Shown here: positions 55,281-64,000 of the stretch, in pieces
Position numbering within the stretch: position 1 is the first letter of the stretch
Layout of the letters: each line of letters opens with the position of its first letter
Source: Bifidobacterium sp. ESL0775
GTDB taxonomy: Bacteria; Actinomycetota; Actinomycetes; Actinomycetales; Bifidobacteriaceae
Reading direction: 5' to 3'
NCBI RefSeq assembly: GCF_029395475.1
Contig: NZ_CP113917.1
Coordinates: forward strand, 496,001-560,000
Length of the DNA: 64,000 nt
Position numbers and translations under genes: made by a program
The notes under the pieces: generated by a model
The model's input: only the letters and a program-made list of their open reading frames with translations
The model's database searches: none
Told to the model about the DNA's origin: nothing

Positions 55281-56720
55281 ATGCCGGATGTTTCGACGCC
55301 GAGCGACGGCTTCGAGGATTTTTACGCCATCATCCCCGCCGGCGGCACCGGTTCGAGGCTTTGGCCGCTCAGCCGCGGGGCAAGGCCGAAGTTTCTCTAC
55401 GACCTGATGGGCAGTGGGCGGACGCTGATCCAGTCCACATTCGATCGGCTTGCGCGGCTTGCGGGGCCTGAACGCATCGTCGTGAGCACGGGCTGGCGGC
55501 ATGTCGCGGCGATTGAGGCGCAGCTGCCGGAGCTCAAGGAATCCAACATTTTCGCCGAGCCGGTTCCGCGCGATTCGACGGCGGCCATCGCGCTGGCCAC
55601 GGCCATCCTCGTCCGTCGTCATGGAGAACACATCGTCGTGGGGTCGTTTGCGGCCGACCATGTCATTCGCGGCAAGGACTCGTTCGCCGACGCGGTGCGA
55701 CAGGCGGTGGCGGCGGCGCGCGCCGGATACGTCACCACCATCGGCATCGCGGCTTCGCGCCCGTCCACGGCCTTCGGCTACATCCATCAGGGCCGGTCGC
55801 TTGGTGGCGAGATTCCCGGGGCGCCCAGTGCCCGCTTGGTGGAACGTTTCGTGGAAAAGCCTGATTCCGCTACGGCCCAGGCCTACCTTTCCACCGGCGA
55901 ATATCGTTGGAACGCAGGCATGTTCGTCATGCGCGCCGACGTGCTGCTCGACCATTTGCGCGAATACAAGCCAGAAATGTATGACGCCATCTCGCATATC
56001 GCCGACGCCTATATGGCAGTAGACGGTGGCGCTGGCGCTGGGGAAAGTGCCGGTGGCGCTGGCATTGCCGGCAACGCCGAGATCGCGGCGGCCAAGTATG
56101 CGGCGCAAGAGATTGCGGGCGTTGCAGGTGGTGTTCCCAACACCGAAAATCGGGAAAATGCCGAAGAACACGATGACGTCGACAAATCTTGCAACGTCGA
56201 CAACCGGAGCGGAAAAGCTGGAGAAGGCCGTAACGCCAACGACGGCGATGATGCGATCGATGATGTTTGCGCTGTCGGGGATGGCGATGAGACGAACGCA
56301 ACCGATACCGACAGCGACGCGATCGACGAGGCGATGGCGACCTACTGGCCAGGCATCGAGAAGATTGCGTTCGACTACGCGGTGGCCGAGCCGCTGAGCG
56401 TGGCCGGCGGCGTGGCGATGGTCCCCGGTGATTTCGGCTGGGACGACATCGGTGACTTCAATTCCGTGGCGGCGCTCCTGCCCAGTACCGGCGCCCGCAA
56501 CATCAAGATCCTGGGCGATAGCGACAAGGTCGTGAGCCTCGACAGCGCTGGCGACGTGGTGATGCCGCTATCTGACCGCACTATCGCCCTGCTCGGTGTC
56601 AATGATATGGTCGTCGCCGACACCCCCGACGCCCTGCTGATCGCCCCGCGCGCCCGCAGCCAGGAGGTCAAGGACATGGTCGCCTACCTCGACCGCGAAG
56701 GCCGTGATGACATCCTCTAG
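55281..56720 (+). CDS. Mannose-1-phosphate guanylyltransferase-like protein
   Basis: A 479-residue nucleotidyltransferase. AIIPAGGTGSRLWPLSRGARPK is the sugar-nucleotide pyrophosphorylase signature, and FVEKPDSATAQAYLSTGEYRWNAGMF and FGWDDIGDFNS are typical of ManC. It would form GDP-mannose from mannose-1-phosphate and GTP, which feeds cell-wall glycans or glycolipids. Residues about 245-365 are an Ala/Gly/Asn/Asp-rich insertion in the middle of the domain. ATG 55281 (GGAAG upstream) is preferred to ATG 55260. The 3' end overlaps the next gene by about 14 bases. Confidence 0.88.
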   Translation: MPDVSTPSDGFEDFYAIIPAGGTGSRLWPLSRGARPKFLYDLMGSGRTLIQSTFDRLARLAGPERIVVSTGWRHVAAIEAQLPELKESNIFAEPVPRDSTAAIALATAILVRRHGEHIVVGSFAADHVIRGKDSFADAVRQAVAAARAGYVTTIGIAASRPSTAFGYIHQGRSLGGEIPGAPSARLVERFVEKPDSATAQAYLSTGEYRWNAGMFVMRADVLLDHLREYKPEMYDAISHIADAYMAVDGGAGAGESAGGAGIAGNAEIAAAKYAAQEIAGVAGGVPNTENRENAEEHDDVDKSCNVDNRSGKAGEGRNANDGDDAIDDVCAVGDGDETNATDTDSDAIDEAMATYWPGIEKIAFDYAVAEPLSVAGGVAMVPGDFGWDDIGDFNSVAALLPSTGARNIKILGDSDKVVSLDSAGDVVMPLSDRTIALLGVNDMVVADTPDALLIAPRARSQEVKDMVAYLDREGRDDIL

Positions 56721-58305
56721 TCTTTCCGTCTCCCAGTCAACGAGTCGTCCTGCGCGTCGCCACCCAAGGATTTTCGCGGTCGAGCTGTTGCGGCTGTTGG
56801 CCATCGTCGGCATCGCGGTGTTCCACACGTTTCTGCTCATGTTCGACCAGATCGTGGTCGCGGGTCCGCACGCCCTCGCCGCCGCTGCCCAAGCCGGTGC
56901 GGCCCCGACGTTCCTCGCCATCATCTCGTCGACGCCTGCGGTGGTCTGGCTGATCTCGATGCTGATGTTCCTCGGGGCTTGGGGCAACCACATCTTTTTC
57001 ATGATTTCGGCGTTTTTCCTGGTCCCGCGCCTTGCCGAGCGTTCGCACCGTAAGGGTTTTGCGCGCGATGAGTGGAAACCCACCATGCTCCGCATTGCGA
57101 AAATACTTGCTGCTGTCGTGTTCTACGTGGTGGTATTGGTCATCGTCAACCGCTGGATCGTGCCCATCCAGGCGGTGGGCGGCTTGCGGGACGTGATCTA
57201 CAGCCTGGAATTCGTCTGGCTATACGTCCTGTTTGTATTACTTGCGCCGTTCATCGGCTGGTGCATCGAGCGTTGCCGCAAAAAATGGTGTGTTGCGATT
57301 TTGGTAGCCGCGCTGGCGGTGATATACGGCCTTAACGTCGACGTGGCGATAAGCGGCAGGAACTTCTTCGATTCGCTGAGCGTCCTGGACTGGCGCAAAC
57401 AGATGAGCGCCGTCACCTATCTCGCCTCTTACATTTGCGCGGGTGCCTTGGGTTGCGCGTGGCGGCGTTGGTATGGCAATGGGGCGTCGGCCGCCCGAAA
57501 CGCACGAAACGCGAGTAGCGGTGATGGTTCCCATGATTTGCTTGAAGGTAATACATTTGCTGGCATGAATAGTTCGGTTGCATATTCGAATCCGGATTTC
57601 ACAGATGGACAAGAAAATCAAGGTTCCAACGAGACCGGAGCCCCGTTCTGGCTGACCCGGCGCTTCTGGGCGATCGCGCTGGCCGTCGTCATTCTTGCAG
57701 TTGGTTGCATTGTCGCTTTCGCAGCTTTCGGTGGTCATTATGGCCTGCTGATGGTGCTCTCGTTCAAATCGACTTCGGCCATTTCGTTCCTGCTCGCAGT
57801 GTGCTCGCTGATGTGTGCTGCTTGCCCCAGTGCGAAAGGGCCAAAGCGCAGCTTGTCTGATGCCAAGCTCGGTTCTGAATCTTCGTCGAATGGCGACGTG
57901 AAATCGGATGGCGTAATGGATGGCGCGAAATCTACGCCGGGCAATGTTACAGGGCGAGATGGGGCCATACTGAGTCGCAATGGCGGCAAGGGAAAACCAT
58001 TCTGGATCAATATAAGAGCCTTCTGCCGCCACGCTGTCGAGGCGCTTGCTTCGGGGATCCTGGGCTTCTACATCGTGCAGGCGCTCACCTATTATTCATG
58101 GATTGCCGTGCAAAGCCACTTCGCCGACCCGTTCTCCGCGCGCGCCACCAGCGCTTTCGCGATTGGCGGCATGTCGGCTTCCGTGGGTTGGCTGGCCGGT
58201 TGGTTCCTCGTCGAAGTCGTGTTCTCGCTGGCATTCGTCTTGCTTGTCTGTCTCATCGACCGTTTCGTCCGCCAGCCTCTGCTGCGCTTGATTAAGTTGG
58301 CATAG
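56707..58305 (+). CDS. Membrane acyltransferase, acyltransferase 3-like
   Basis: A 532-residue membrane protein with about ten hydrophobic segments. RIFAVELLRLLAIVGIAVFHTF matches the N-terminal signature of acyltransferase-3 (OafA/WecH-type) proteins, with the His in a membrane-embedded active site. Such enzymes O-acylate surface glycans. Two long polar insertions (about 265-310 and 375-425) are present in loops. The start overlaps the ManC-like gene, so both are probably translated from one message and act on the same glycan. Confidence 0.75.
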   Translation: MTSSSLSVSQSTSRPARRHPRIFAVELLRLLAIVGIAVFHTFLLMFDQIVVAGPHALAAAAQAGAAPTFLAIISSTPAVVWLISMLMFLGAWGNHIFFMISAFFLVPRLAERSHRKGFARDEWKPTMLRIAKILAAVVFYVVVLVIVNRWIVPIQAVGGLRDVIYSLEFVWLYVLFVLLAPFIGWCIERCRKKWCVAILVAALAVIYGLNVDVAISGRNFFDSLSVLDWRKQMSAVTYLASYICAGALGCAWRRWYGNGASAARNARNASSGDGSHDLLEGNTFAGMNSSVAYSNPDFTDGQENQGSNETGAPFWLTRRFWAIALAVVILAVGCIVAFAAFGGHYGLLMVLSFKSTSAISFLLAVCSLMCAACPSAKGPKRSLSDAKLGSESSSNGDVKSDGVMDGAKSTPGNVTGRDGAILSRNGGKGKPFWINIRAFCRHAVEALASGILGFYIVQALTYYSWIAVQSHFADPFSARATSAFAIGGMSASVGWLAGWFLVEVVFSLAFVLLVCLIDRFVRQPLLRLIKLA

Positions 58306-58568
58306 TCGGAATCGGCAGATGCAAAATCTGCAACCTTCCGGAATTTCCGGAGAGTTCAATGAGGGGATGTTCGAAGAGAGGATGGAGGACAGCGTGCACA
58401 TTCGGCGAACCTTCAATAACGACGTGCGGAAAGCGACAAGTTTTGTGCTGTTGTGTCCGCTTTTGTGAGTAAATTGGAGCTTGTAGCAAGCGCGGGAACA
58501 CGGCACCTTCAGATAAGCTGACAGGCCACGAAACCCCCGCGGCACGTGATGAAAGGACCAAAAGAATT

Positions 58569-60263
58569 ATGGCCATCAATCCTCCTATCGACGCCACAAA
58601 GACCCCGGAATGGGCGGCGTTGCAAAAGCATTTCGACGAACTGAAAAGCGAAGGCATCGATCTTAAGAAATGGTTCGCCGAGGAACCCAACCGCGTCGAG
58701 GAACTGAGCTTCGACGCCGGCGACCTGCACTTCGACCTTTCCAAGGACCTCATCAAGCCCGAAACGCTCAAGCTGTTCGCCGACCTCGCCAAGGCCGTGC
58801 ACCTTGAGAGCCGCCGCAAGGCCATGTACGAGGGCGTGCATATCAACAACACCGAGGACCGCGCCGTGCTGCACACCGCGCTGCGTCGCCCCAAGTCCGA
58901 CGAGGGCAAGTACATCGTCGACGGCCAGGACGTGGTCAAGGACGTGCACACCACGCTCGACAAGATCTACGCTTTCGCCGACAAAGTGCGTAGCGGCGAA
59001 TGGCGCGGCGTGACCGGCAAGAAGATCGAGACCGTCGTCAACATCGGCATCGGCGGCTCCGACCTGGGCCCGGTCATGGTCTACGAGGCGCTGAAGCCTT
59101 ACGCGGACGCCGGCATCTCCGCCCGTTACGTCTCCAACATCGACCCCAATGACATCACCGAGAAGACGAAGGATCTCGACCCCGAGACCACGATGTTCAT
59201 CATCGTCTCCAAGACCTTCACCACCCTCGAGACCCTCACCAACGCGCGTGAGGCACGCACTTGGCTGCTGAACGGCCTCAAGGCATCCGGCGCCATCGAC
59301 GGCTCCGACGCCAAGCGCGCCGAAGCTATCCGCAAGCACTTCGTCGCCGTCTCCACCAACTTGAAGGGTGTCGAGGAGTTCGGCATCGACCCGCAGAACG
59401 CCTTCGGCTTCTGGAACTGGGTCGGCGGCCGTTATTCCGTCGATTCCGCGGTCGGCACCTCGCTGGCCGTCGTCTTCGGCCCGAAGCGCTTCGAGGAGTT
59501 CCTCGCCGGCTTCCACGAGATGGACGAGTATTTCGCCAACACCCCGCTTGAGCAGAACGTCATTGTGATGATGGGCATGCTGAACGTCTGGTACCGCAAC
59601 TTCTTCCACGCGGCGACCCACGCGGTGCTGCCTTACGACCAGTACCTGCACCGCTTCCCGGCTTACCTGCAGCAGCTCACCATGGAGTCCAACGGCAAGT
59701 CCGTGCGCTGGGACGGCAGCCCGGTGACCACCGATACCGGCGAGGTCTTCTGGGGCGAGCCTGGCACCAACGGCCAGCACGCCTTCTACCAGCTGATCCA
59801 CCAGGGCACGCAGCTCATTCCGGCTGATTTCATTGCCTTCGCGAACACCCCGAATCCGGCCAAGGATGGCGACCAGGACGTGCACGAGCTCTTCCTCGGC
59901 AACTACCTGGCGCAGACCAAGGCGCTCGCGTTCGGCAAGACCGCCGACGAGGTTCGCGCCGAAGGCACGCCCGAAGCCATCGTTCCGGCCCGTGTCTTCT
60001 CCGGCAACCGCCCGACCACCTCGATCTTCGGCGACGCGCTGACTCCGTTCTCGCTTGGCGAGCTCATCGCCCTGTACGAGCACATCACCTTCACCGAGGG
60101 CACCGTCTGGGGCATCGACTCCTTCGACCAGTGGGGCGTTGAGCTTGGCAAGCAGCTCGCCCTCCAAATCACCCCGGCGATTTCTAAGGACGATAAGGCT
60201 CTTGCGCAGCAGGACGCTTCCACGCAGAGCCTCATCCGCTTCTACCGCGCCCATCGCAAGTAA
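58569..60263 (+). CDS. pgi: Glucose-6-phosphate isomerase
   Basis: A 564-residue enzyme interconverting glucose- and fructose-6-phosphate, which in bifidobacteria links sugars to the fructose-6-phosphate shunt. [27 protein letters not shown] (signature 1), the catalytic Glu region FHEMDEYF and [19 protein letters not shown] (signature 2) are all present. GAAAGGACC precedes the ATG. A terminator follows at 60338. Confidence 0.97.
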   Translation: MAINPPIDATKTPEWAALQKHFDELKSEGIDLKKWFAEEPNRVEELSFDAGDLHFDLSKDLIKPETLKLFADLAKAVHLESRRKAMYEGVHINNTEDRAVLHTALRRPKSDEGKYIVDGQDVVKDVHTTLDKIYAFADKVRSGEWRGVTGKKIETVVNIGIGGSDLGPVMVYEALKPYADAGISARYVSNIDPNDITEKTKDLDPETTMFIIVSKTFTTLETLTNAREARTWLLNGLKASGAIDGSDAKRAEAIRKHFVAVSTNLKGVEEFGIDPQNAFGFWNWVGGRYSVDSAVGTSLAVVFGPKRFEEFLAGFHEMDEYFANTPLEQNVIVMMGMLNVWYRNFFHAATHAVLPYDQYLHRFPAYLQQLTMESNGKSVRWDGSPVTTDTGEVFWGEPGTNGQHAFYQLIHQGTQLIPADFIAFANTPNPAKDGDQDVHELFLGNYLAQTKALAFGKTADEVRAEGTPEAIVPARVFSGNRPTTSIFGDALTPFSLGELIALYEHITFTEGTVWGIDSFDQWGVELGKQLALQITPAISKDDKALAQQDASTQSLIRFYRAHRK

Positions 60264-60337
60264 TCGCCGGTAGTTGCCAGTAGCTCTGTGGCTTAACTAG
60301 CAGCGTATCCTGCTTAGGTGCTGCGCACAGCAATCGC

Positions 60338-60379
60338 AAAGGCGCCCAATCATTATTGCAATGACTGGACGCCTTTTTT
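60338..60379 (+). terminator. Terminator between pgi and the ABC transporter
   Basis: AAAGGCG pairs with CGCCTTT, with an inner AATCATT/AATGACT stem, followed by TTTTT. It lies between convergent genes and may act both ways. Confidence 0.8.
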
Positions 60380-60419
60380 CATGCCTGAAGATGCTTGACG
60401 TCTGGAACTGCCGGATGGC

Positions 60420-62081
60420 CTACTTGTTGGCGTCGTCGAGGGTGAGCTGGTCGTCGTCGGCATCGTAGTCGAAGAGCTCGCCGTAACGGCCCCAGGTCAC
60501 GGCGATGTCGAACTGCTGCTGCGCCTCCTCGTCGGTGTGCTGGCTGCGCAAAAGGTCGAGGATGAGCTCGCCGCGCAGGCCCTTGTCAGGGTGGTTGCGC
60601 AGCGCACGGTCGATCGTGCGCACCAGTGGCGCGTGGTCCATGATGAGCTGGGCGAAGAGCTTCTTGGCCTCGAGCACGTCGGCGTGGCACCAACGGTCGC
60701 CCTCGCGGGTGATGGTGCAATGGCCGTTGCTGACGGTCAAGAGGCCGAGCATCGTGCCGGCATCGATCAGCGGGAAGAGGTCATCGACTTCGAAGGAGAG
60801 GTCGGCCGCGAGATCCGCCAGATCCACACCGCCCTCGTAGTTCGAAACCACGTCGAGCAGACCGGCGAGTCCGCCGGGGGTCGCGTTCGGGAGCAGCTCG
60901 GTGCGCGCGTTGGTCTCCTTGGCCTTGGTGTTGTTCTCGTGGGCCGCCAGTTTCTCGCTGGCGACGGCCTGGGCCGCGGCATGGTCATCGGTGGCTCCGG
61001 AAGCTTGGCTTGAGCCTTCGCCGTTGTCCTGATTAGTGGCCGCAGCGTTTGTTTCATGCGATCCGTCTTTGTCTCCGGAGGCTTCGGAAGTGGTGGAAGC
61101 GTTCCCGGCGATGTTTTGTGTCGTCGCCGAAGCCGGGCCTGAGGCGTTGCCGGCCTGCTTTTGCGCGTTCTGTGCGTTCTGGCGGCTGCGCTGCGATTCC
61201 TGGCCGGTCAAAATGGCGTAGAGCTTGTCGACCATGGCCTCGAATTCGGGAGTGTGCTTGTCGCGCGGACGCGGCAGATTGACGGGGACCTGCGCGATGA
61301 GATGGCCGGGGTGTGAGCCCAGGACAACCACACGGTCGGCCATCTGCACGGCCTCCTCGATGTTGTGCGTGACGATGAGGATGGATTTGATGCCGCTCTG
61401 GTTGTTGTTCCAAAGCTTCAGCACTTCCTGACGCAGGTTCTCGGCGGTCAGGACGTCCAACGCGCTGAACGGCTCGTCCATGAAGAGGGCGTCAGGACGT
61501 AATACAAGTGCGCGTGCGATGCCGATGCGTTGCTTCATGCCGCCGGAAAGCTCCTTGGGGTAGGCGGATTCGAAGCCGTCCAGGCCGATGGCGTCGATGG
61601 CCTGCAAGGCGAGCTTGTGGCGCTCCTCGCGCGGGATGCCGCGGGCCTCGAGCCCGAGTTCGACGTTGTCTTCGACGGTGAGCCATGGCATCAGCGCGAA
61701 GGTCTGGAAGACGAGCGCGACGCCCGGGTTCGGGCCGGTGAGCTCTTTGCCGCGGTATGAGACCGTCCCGCTGGTCGGTTGGATGAGGCCCGCCAGGATG
61801 CGCAGGAAGGTCGACTTGCCGGCGCCGCTACGGCCCAGAATGGCGACGATTTCGCCTTCGTGCAGGTTGAAGGAGATGTTGTCGAGGACGGTGGTCTCGT
61901 TGCCTTTTTCGGAGGTGAAGCTCTGGCTGATGTGGCTGGCCTCGATAACGGTCTGGGTACCGTTCGCGTCGAGGTCGGCGTACTTCGGGTTGTGGCGGCC
62001 GCGGGTACGGGTCGCGGTGGCGGTGGCGCCGCCGGTTTCGGTGCCGCTGGCGACGGTCTTATAGAGTTTGTTGAAGTTCAT
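60420..62081 (-). CDS. ABC transporter ATP-binding protein, NitT/TauT type
   Basis: A 553-residue ATPase. Residues 50-285 are a standard ABC domain: GRSGAGKST, LSGGMKQRIGIARAL, DALFMDEPFSALD. Residues about 290-400 are a Gln/Ala/Asn-rich linker. The C-terminal 150 residues are the AAA-associated domain found in a NitT/TauT-type subclass. It follows the permease gene (54-base gap), and together they would form an importer of an anionic or other small substrate; no substrate-binding protein is in the window. Confidence 0.85.
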   Translation of the reverse strand: MNFNKLYKTVASGTETGGATATATRTRGRHNPKYADLDANGTQTVIEASHISQSFTSEKGNETTVLDNISFNLHEGEIVAILGRSGAGKSTFLRILAGLIQPTSGTVSYRGKELTGPNPGVALVFQTFALMPWLTVEDNVELGLEARGIPREERHKLALQAIDAIGLDGFESAYPKELSGGMKQRIGIARALVLRPDALFMDEPFSALDVLTAENLRQEVLKLWNNNQSGIKSILIVTHNIEEAVQMADRVVVLGSHPGHLIAQVPVNLPRPRDKHTPEFEAMVDKLYAILTGQESQRSRQNAQNAQKQAGNASGPASATTQNIAGNASTTSEASGDKDGSHETNAAATNQDNGEGSSQASGATDDHAAAQAVASEKLAAHENNTKAKETNARTELLPNATPGGLAGLLDVVSNYEGGVDLADLAADLSFEVDDLFPLIDAGTMLGLLTVSNGHCTITREGDRWCHADVLEAKKLFAQLIMDHAPLVRTIDRALRNHPDKGLRGELILDLLRSQHTDEEAQQQFDIAVTWGRYGELFDYDADDDQLTLDDANK

Positions 62082-62135
62082 CGTGACTTCCTTTAATCAA
62101 GTATTCGATATTGCTGTATTGGGATTTGAGCGCGC

Positions 62136-63893
62136 TTATTCGGCCACGAAACGCCGTTCGGCGAGGCGCTGCAGCGGGTTCCAGAAGAGGCGGTTGACGG
62201 CGACCACGAAGATGGCCATGACGGCCACGCCGATGATGGTCTTCATGCCTTCTGCATGCGCGGTGGCTTCGGCGATGTAGGAGCCGAGGCCCTTGGCGAT
62301 CAGCGTGTGGCGTCCGTAGCTGACGATCTCGGAGACGATCGAGGCGTTCCATGCGCCGCCGGCCGCGGTGATGCCGCCGGTGACCCACGAGCCGAAGACC
62401 GCCGGCAGGATGAGTGTCTTCCATTTCATCCAGCCGGTGATGTGGAAGTTTTTGGTCATTTCGATCAGGTCGTCGGGGATGGCGGACGCGCCGGCGATGA
62501 CGTTGAAGAGGATGTACCACTGCGTGCCGAGCGCCATCAGCAGGATCGAGCCCCAGTTGATGTCGATGCCGCAGGCGACGAAAACCATGACCACGAACGG
62601 GAAGATGAAGTTGGCCGGGAAGCTCGCCAGCACCTGCACCAATGGCTGCACCAACCGGGAGATCTTCGGGTTCATGCCGATGATGGCCCCGAGCGGCACC
62701 CAGATCAACGAGCAGACCACGGTCAGCAGAGCCACGCGCAGGAAGGTGATGGCGCCCAGGCCAAAGGCCGTGCCCAGCTCGCCCAAGCCGGTGGTTTTCA
62801 TGATGGTGACGATCAGCTCCGCGGCTCCGGCGATGACCAGCACGCCCACCATGACGCCGAAGACCACGTCACCAACGCGGCGACGGCCGGGCTTGGCACC
62901 CCATTTCGAGCCGGTATGGCCGAGCGGGCGGGTGAGCCAGTTGAGGAACTCGCCGACAGGGCGGAAGATGCGGGCGATGAAATCGTCGATATGCGACTGG
63001 CGGATAAGCGTCAGAACCGCGCTGCGCTTGGGCTCCGAGGACTCGCTTTGCGTGATGCGGAACTTTTCGGCCCACGCAGTCAGCGGCTTCCAGACGAGGA
63101 TGTCGATGGCGAGCACGACGATGACCATGGTCACGATGGCCCAGCCGATTTTGCCGGGGTTCTCCTCTTTGGCCGCGGCCTCGACGTAGCTGCCGATGCC
63201 GGGCAGCGCGTAGGTGCGGTTATTGACGGAGATCATTTCCGAGGCGGTCAGGAAGAACCAGCCGCCGCCGACGCTCATCATCATGTTCCACAAGAGCGGG
63301 ATCATGGAGTTCGGCACGTCGAGCACCCAGAAGCGCTGCCAATGCGAAAGCCGCAGGTTGCGCGCTGCCTCGTCAAGCTCCTTGGGCTCGCTTTGCAGGG
63401 AGCGGTAGAAGGAGAAGGTCATGTTCCAGGCCTGCGAGGTGAAGATGGCGAAGATCGACGCGGCCTCGACGCCCATCATCGAGCCGGGGAAAAGCGCGAG
63501 CCAGATGGTCACGGTCGCCGAGAGGAAGCCCAGAATCGGCACGGACTGCAGGATGTCGAGCAGGGGGATGAGTACCTTGCCGAGCCTGCGCGAGCGTGCC
63601 GCGGCCAATCCGTAGACGAAGGTGAACACCAGCGAGAAGAACAGGGCGATCGTCATGCGGAAAACGGAACGCAGCCCGTAATACGGAAGGTTGCGCGGGT
63701 CGGTCGAGACGGTGGAGGGGATGCCTTTCGGCCCCACCGGCGCGTTGATGGCGGGCAGGATCCACGCGATCAGGCCGAAGATGGCGAGGATGCCGACGGC
63801 CACCACGCAGTCCGAGACCAAGCGCTTGGTGAAGCTCGTATCGCGTCCTGTCTGTGGCGCGGCGCGGTTGAAATTGAAGGAGAAGTTGGTCAT
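62136..63893 (-). CDS. ABC transporter permease with two fused domains, NitT/TauT type
   Basis: A 585-residue protein with two BPD-type permease domains joined in one chain. EAA motifs, which contact the ATPase, are in ELDEAARNLRLSHWQ (first half) and DLIEMTKNFHITGWMKW (second half). About 12 membrane segments are seen. GAGGAA precedes the ATG at 63893. It is upstream of the ATPase gene in the same operon. A substrate-binding protein would be expected upstream, beyond the window edge at 64000. Confidence 0.88.
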   Translation of the reverse strand: MTNFSFNFNRAAPQTGRDTSFTKRLVSDCVVAVGILAIFGLIAWILPAINAPVGPKGIPSTVSTDPRNLPYYGLRSVFRMTIALFFSLVFTFVYGLAAARSRRLGKVLIPLLDILQSVPILGFLSATVTIWLALFPGSMMGVEAASIFAIFTSQAWNMTFSFYRSLQSEPKELDEAARNLRLSHWQRFWVLDVPNSMIPLLWNMMMSVGGGWFFLTASEMISVNNRTYALPGIGSYVEAAAKEENPGKIGWAIVTMVIVVLAIDILVWKPLTAWAEKFRITQSESSEPKRSAVLTLIRQSHIDDFIARIFRPVGEFLNWLTRPLGHTGSKWGAKPGRRRVGDVVFGVMVGVLVIAGAAELIVTIMKTTGLGELGTAFGLGAITFLRVALLTVVCSLIWVPLGAIIGMNPKISRLVQPLVQVLASFPANFIFPFVVMVFVACGIDINWGSILLMALGTQWYILFNVIAGASAIPDDLIEMTKNFHITGWMKWKTLILPAVFGSWVTGGITAAGGAWNASIVSEIVSYGRHTLIAKGLGSYIAEATAHAEGMKTIIGVAVMAIFVVAVNRLFWNPLQRLAERRFVAE

Positions 63894-64000
63894 GATGATT
63901 CCTCATGGATCACGTGTGGCGCGATATGCCGATACCGATGCATTGATGCGGCTATGCCGATACCGATATATTGGCGCCGATACGGTTATGTGATGAATAT

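Noticed and set aside
58509..60254. A 581-codon minus-strand frame opposite pgi
   Set aside because: Long antisense frames are common opposite GC-rich genes; pgi has all its signatures and an RBS.

Overview
The window looks like chromosomal DNA of a Bifidobacterium or close relative. The evidence is the moderately high GC content, actinobacterial neighbourhoods such as coaD-SepIVA-like-DUF177-rpmF-rnc and rpmB near recG-rsmD, a DUF3039 protein, an LPxTG surface protein and a small number of PTS-type components. I cannot name the species. All assignments come from reading the sequence and from family knowledge; no database search was run.

Layout. 1-1966: the 3' part of a lactonase-family gene (it runs off the left edge), then rpmB and its terminator. 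2250-11129: a carbohydrate cluster containing two fructose-6-phosphate aldolase-type genes, a glycyl radical enzyme with its activase, a DeoR regulator, a ROK kinase and a PTS-type EIIC without EIIA or EIIB. Gene content matches the anhydroglycolysis pathway (1,5-anhydrohexitol-6-phosphate ring opening, then aldol cleavage). The cluster is bracketed by two nearly identical terminators. 11365-16820: a DHA2 exporter, recG and rsmD. 17034-19723 (minus): rpsP-khpA-rimM-trmD. 20133-25627 (minus): an orphan antitoxin-like gene, a membrane-anchored EEP phosphatase, ffh, a hypothetical gene and cysS. 25729-28515: a glutamine amidotransferase and an ABC-F protein. 28527-29245: a FitAB/VapBC toxin-antitoxin pair with its palindromic operator. 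29324-35307 (minus): ilvN, ilvB, rnc, rpmF, DUF177, SepIVA-like, coaD. 35570-39852: DUF3039, pncB, a Pr6Pr membrane protein, rph and a RdgB-type pyrophosphatase.

40041-49638 is the accessory part: a DUF4143 ATPase preceded by a strict 23-bp tandem repeat, an AEC permease, an AT-rich island with an unknown 614-residue membrane protein, a GNAT enzyme, and a BspA-like sortase-anchored protein. The signal peptide of that surface protein is separated from its body by a frameshift at an 8-base G/C tract. tRNA-Leu(UAG) follows.

49778-54586 resembles an electrophile/redox response region: flavodoxin, aldo-keto reductase, MerR regulator, MarR regulator, DHA2 exporter and a carboxymuconolactone-decarboxylase-like protein. 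The MerR gene and the last gene share an identical 20-bp operator; the MarR gene and the exporter share another palindrome. 54823-64000: tRNA-Thr(CGU), a ManC-like nucleotidyltransferase overlapping an acyltransferase, pgi, and a NitT/TauT-type ABC transporter (ATPase and double permease).

The observations most worth following are the anhydroglycolysis-like cluster with its paired CGTAA boxes and non-PTS EIIC, the phase-variable surface protein, the 23-bp repeat array, and the two mapped operator pairs.
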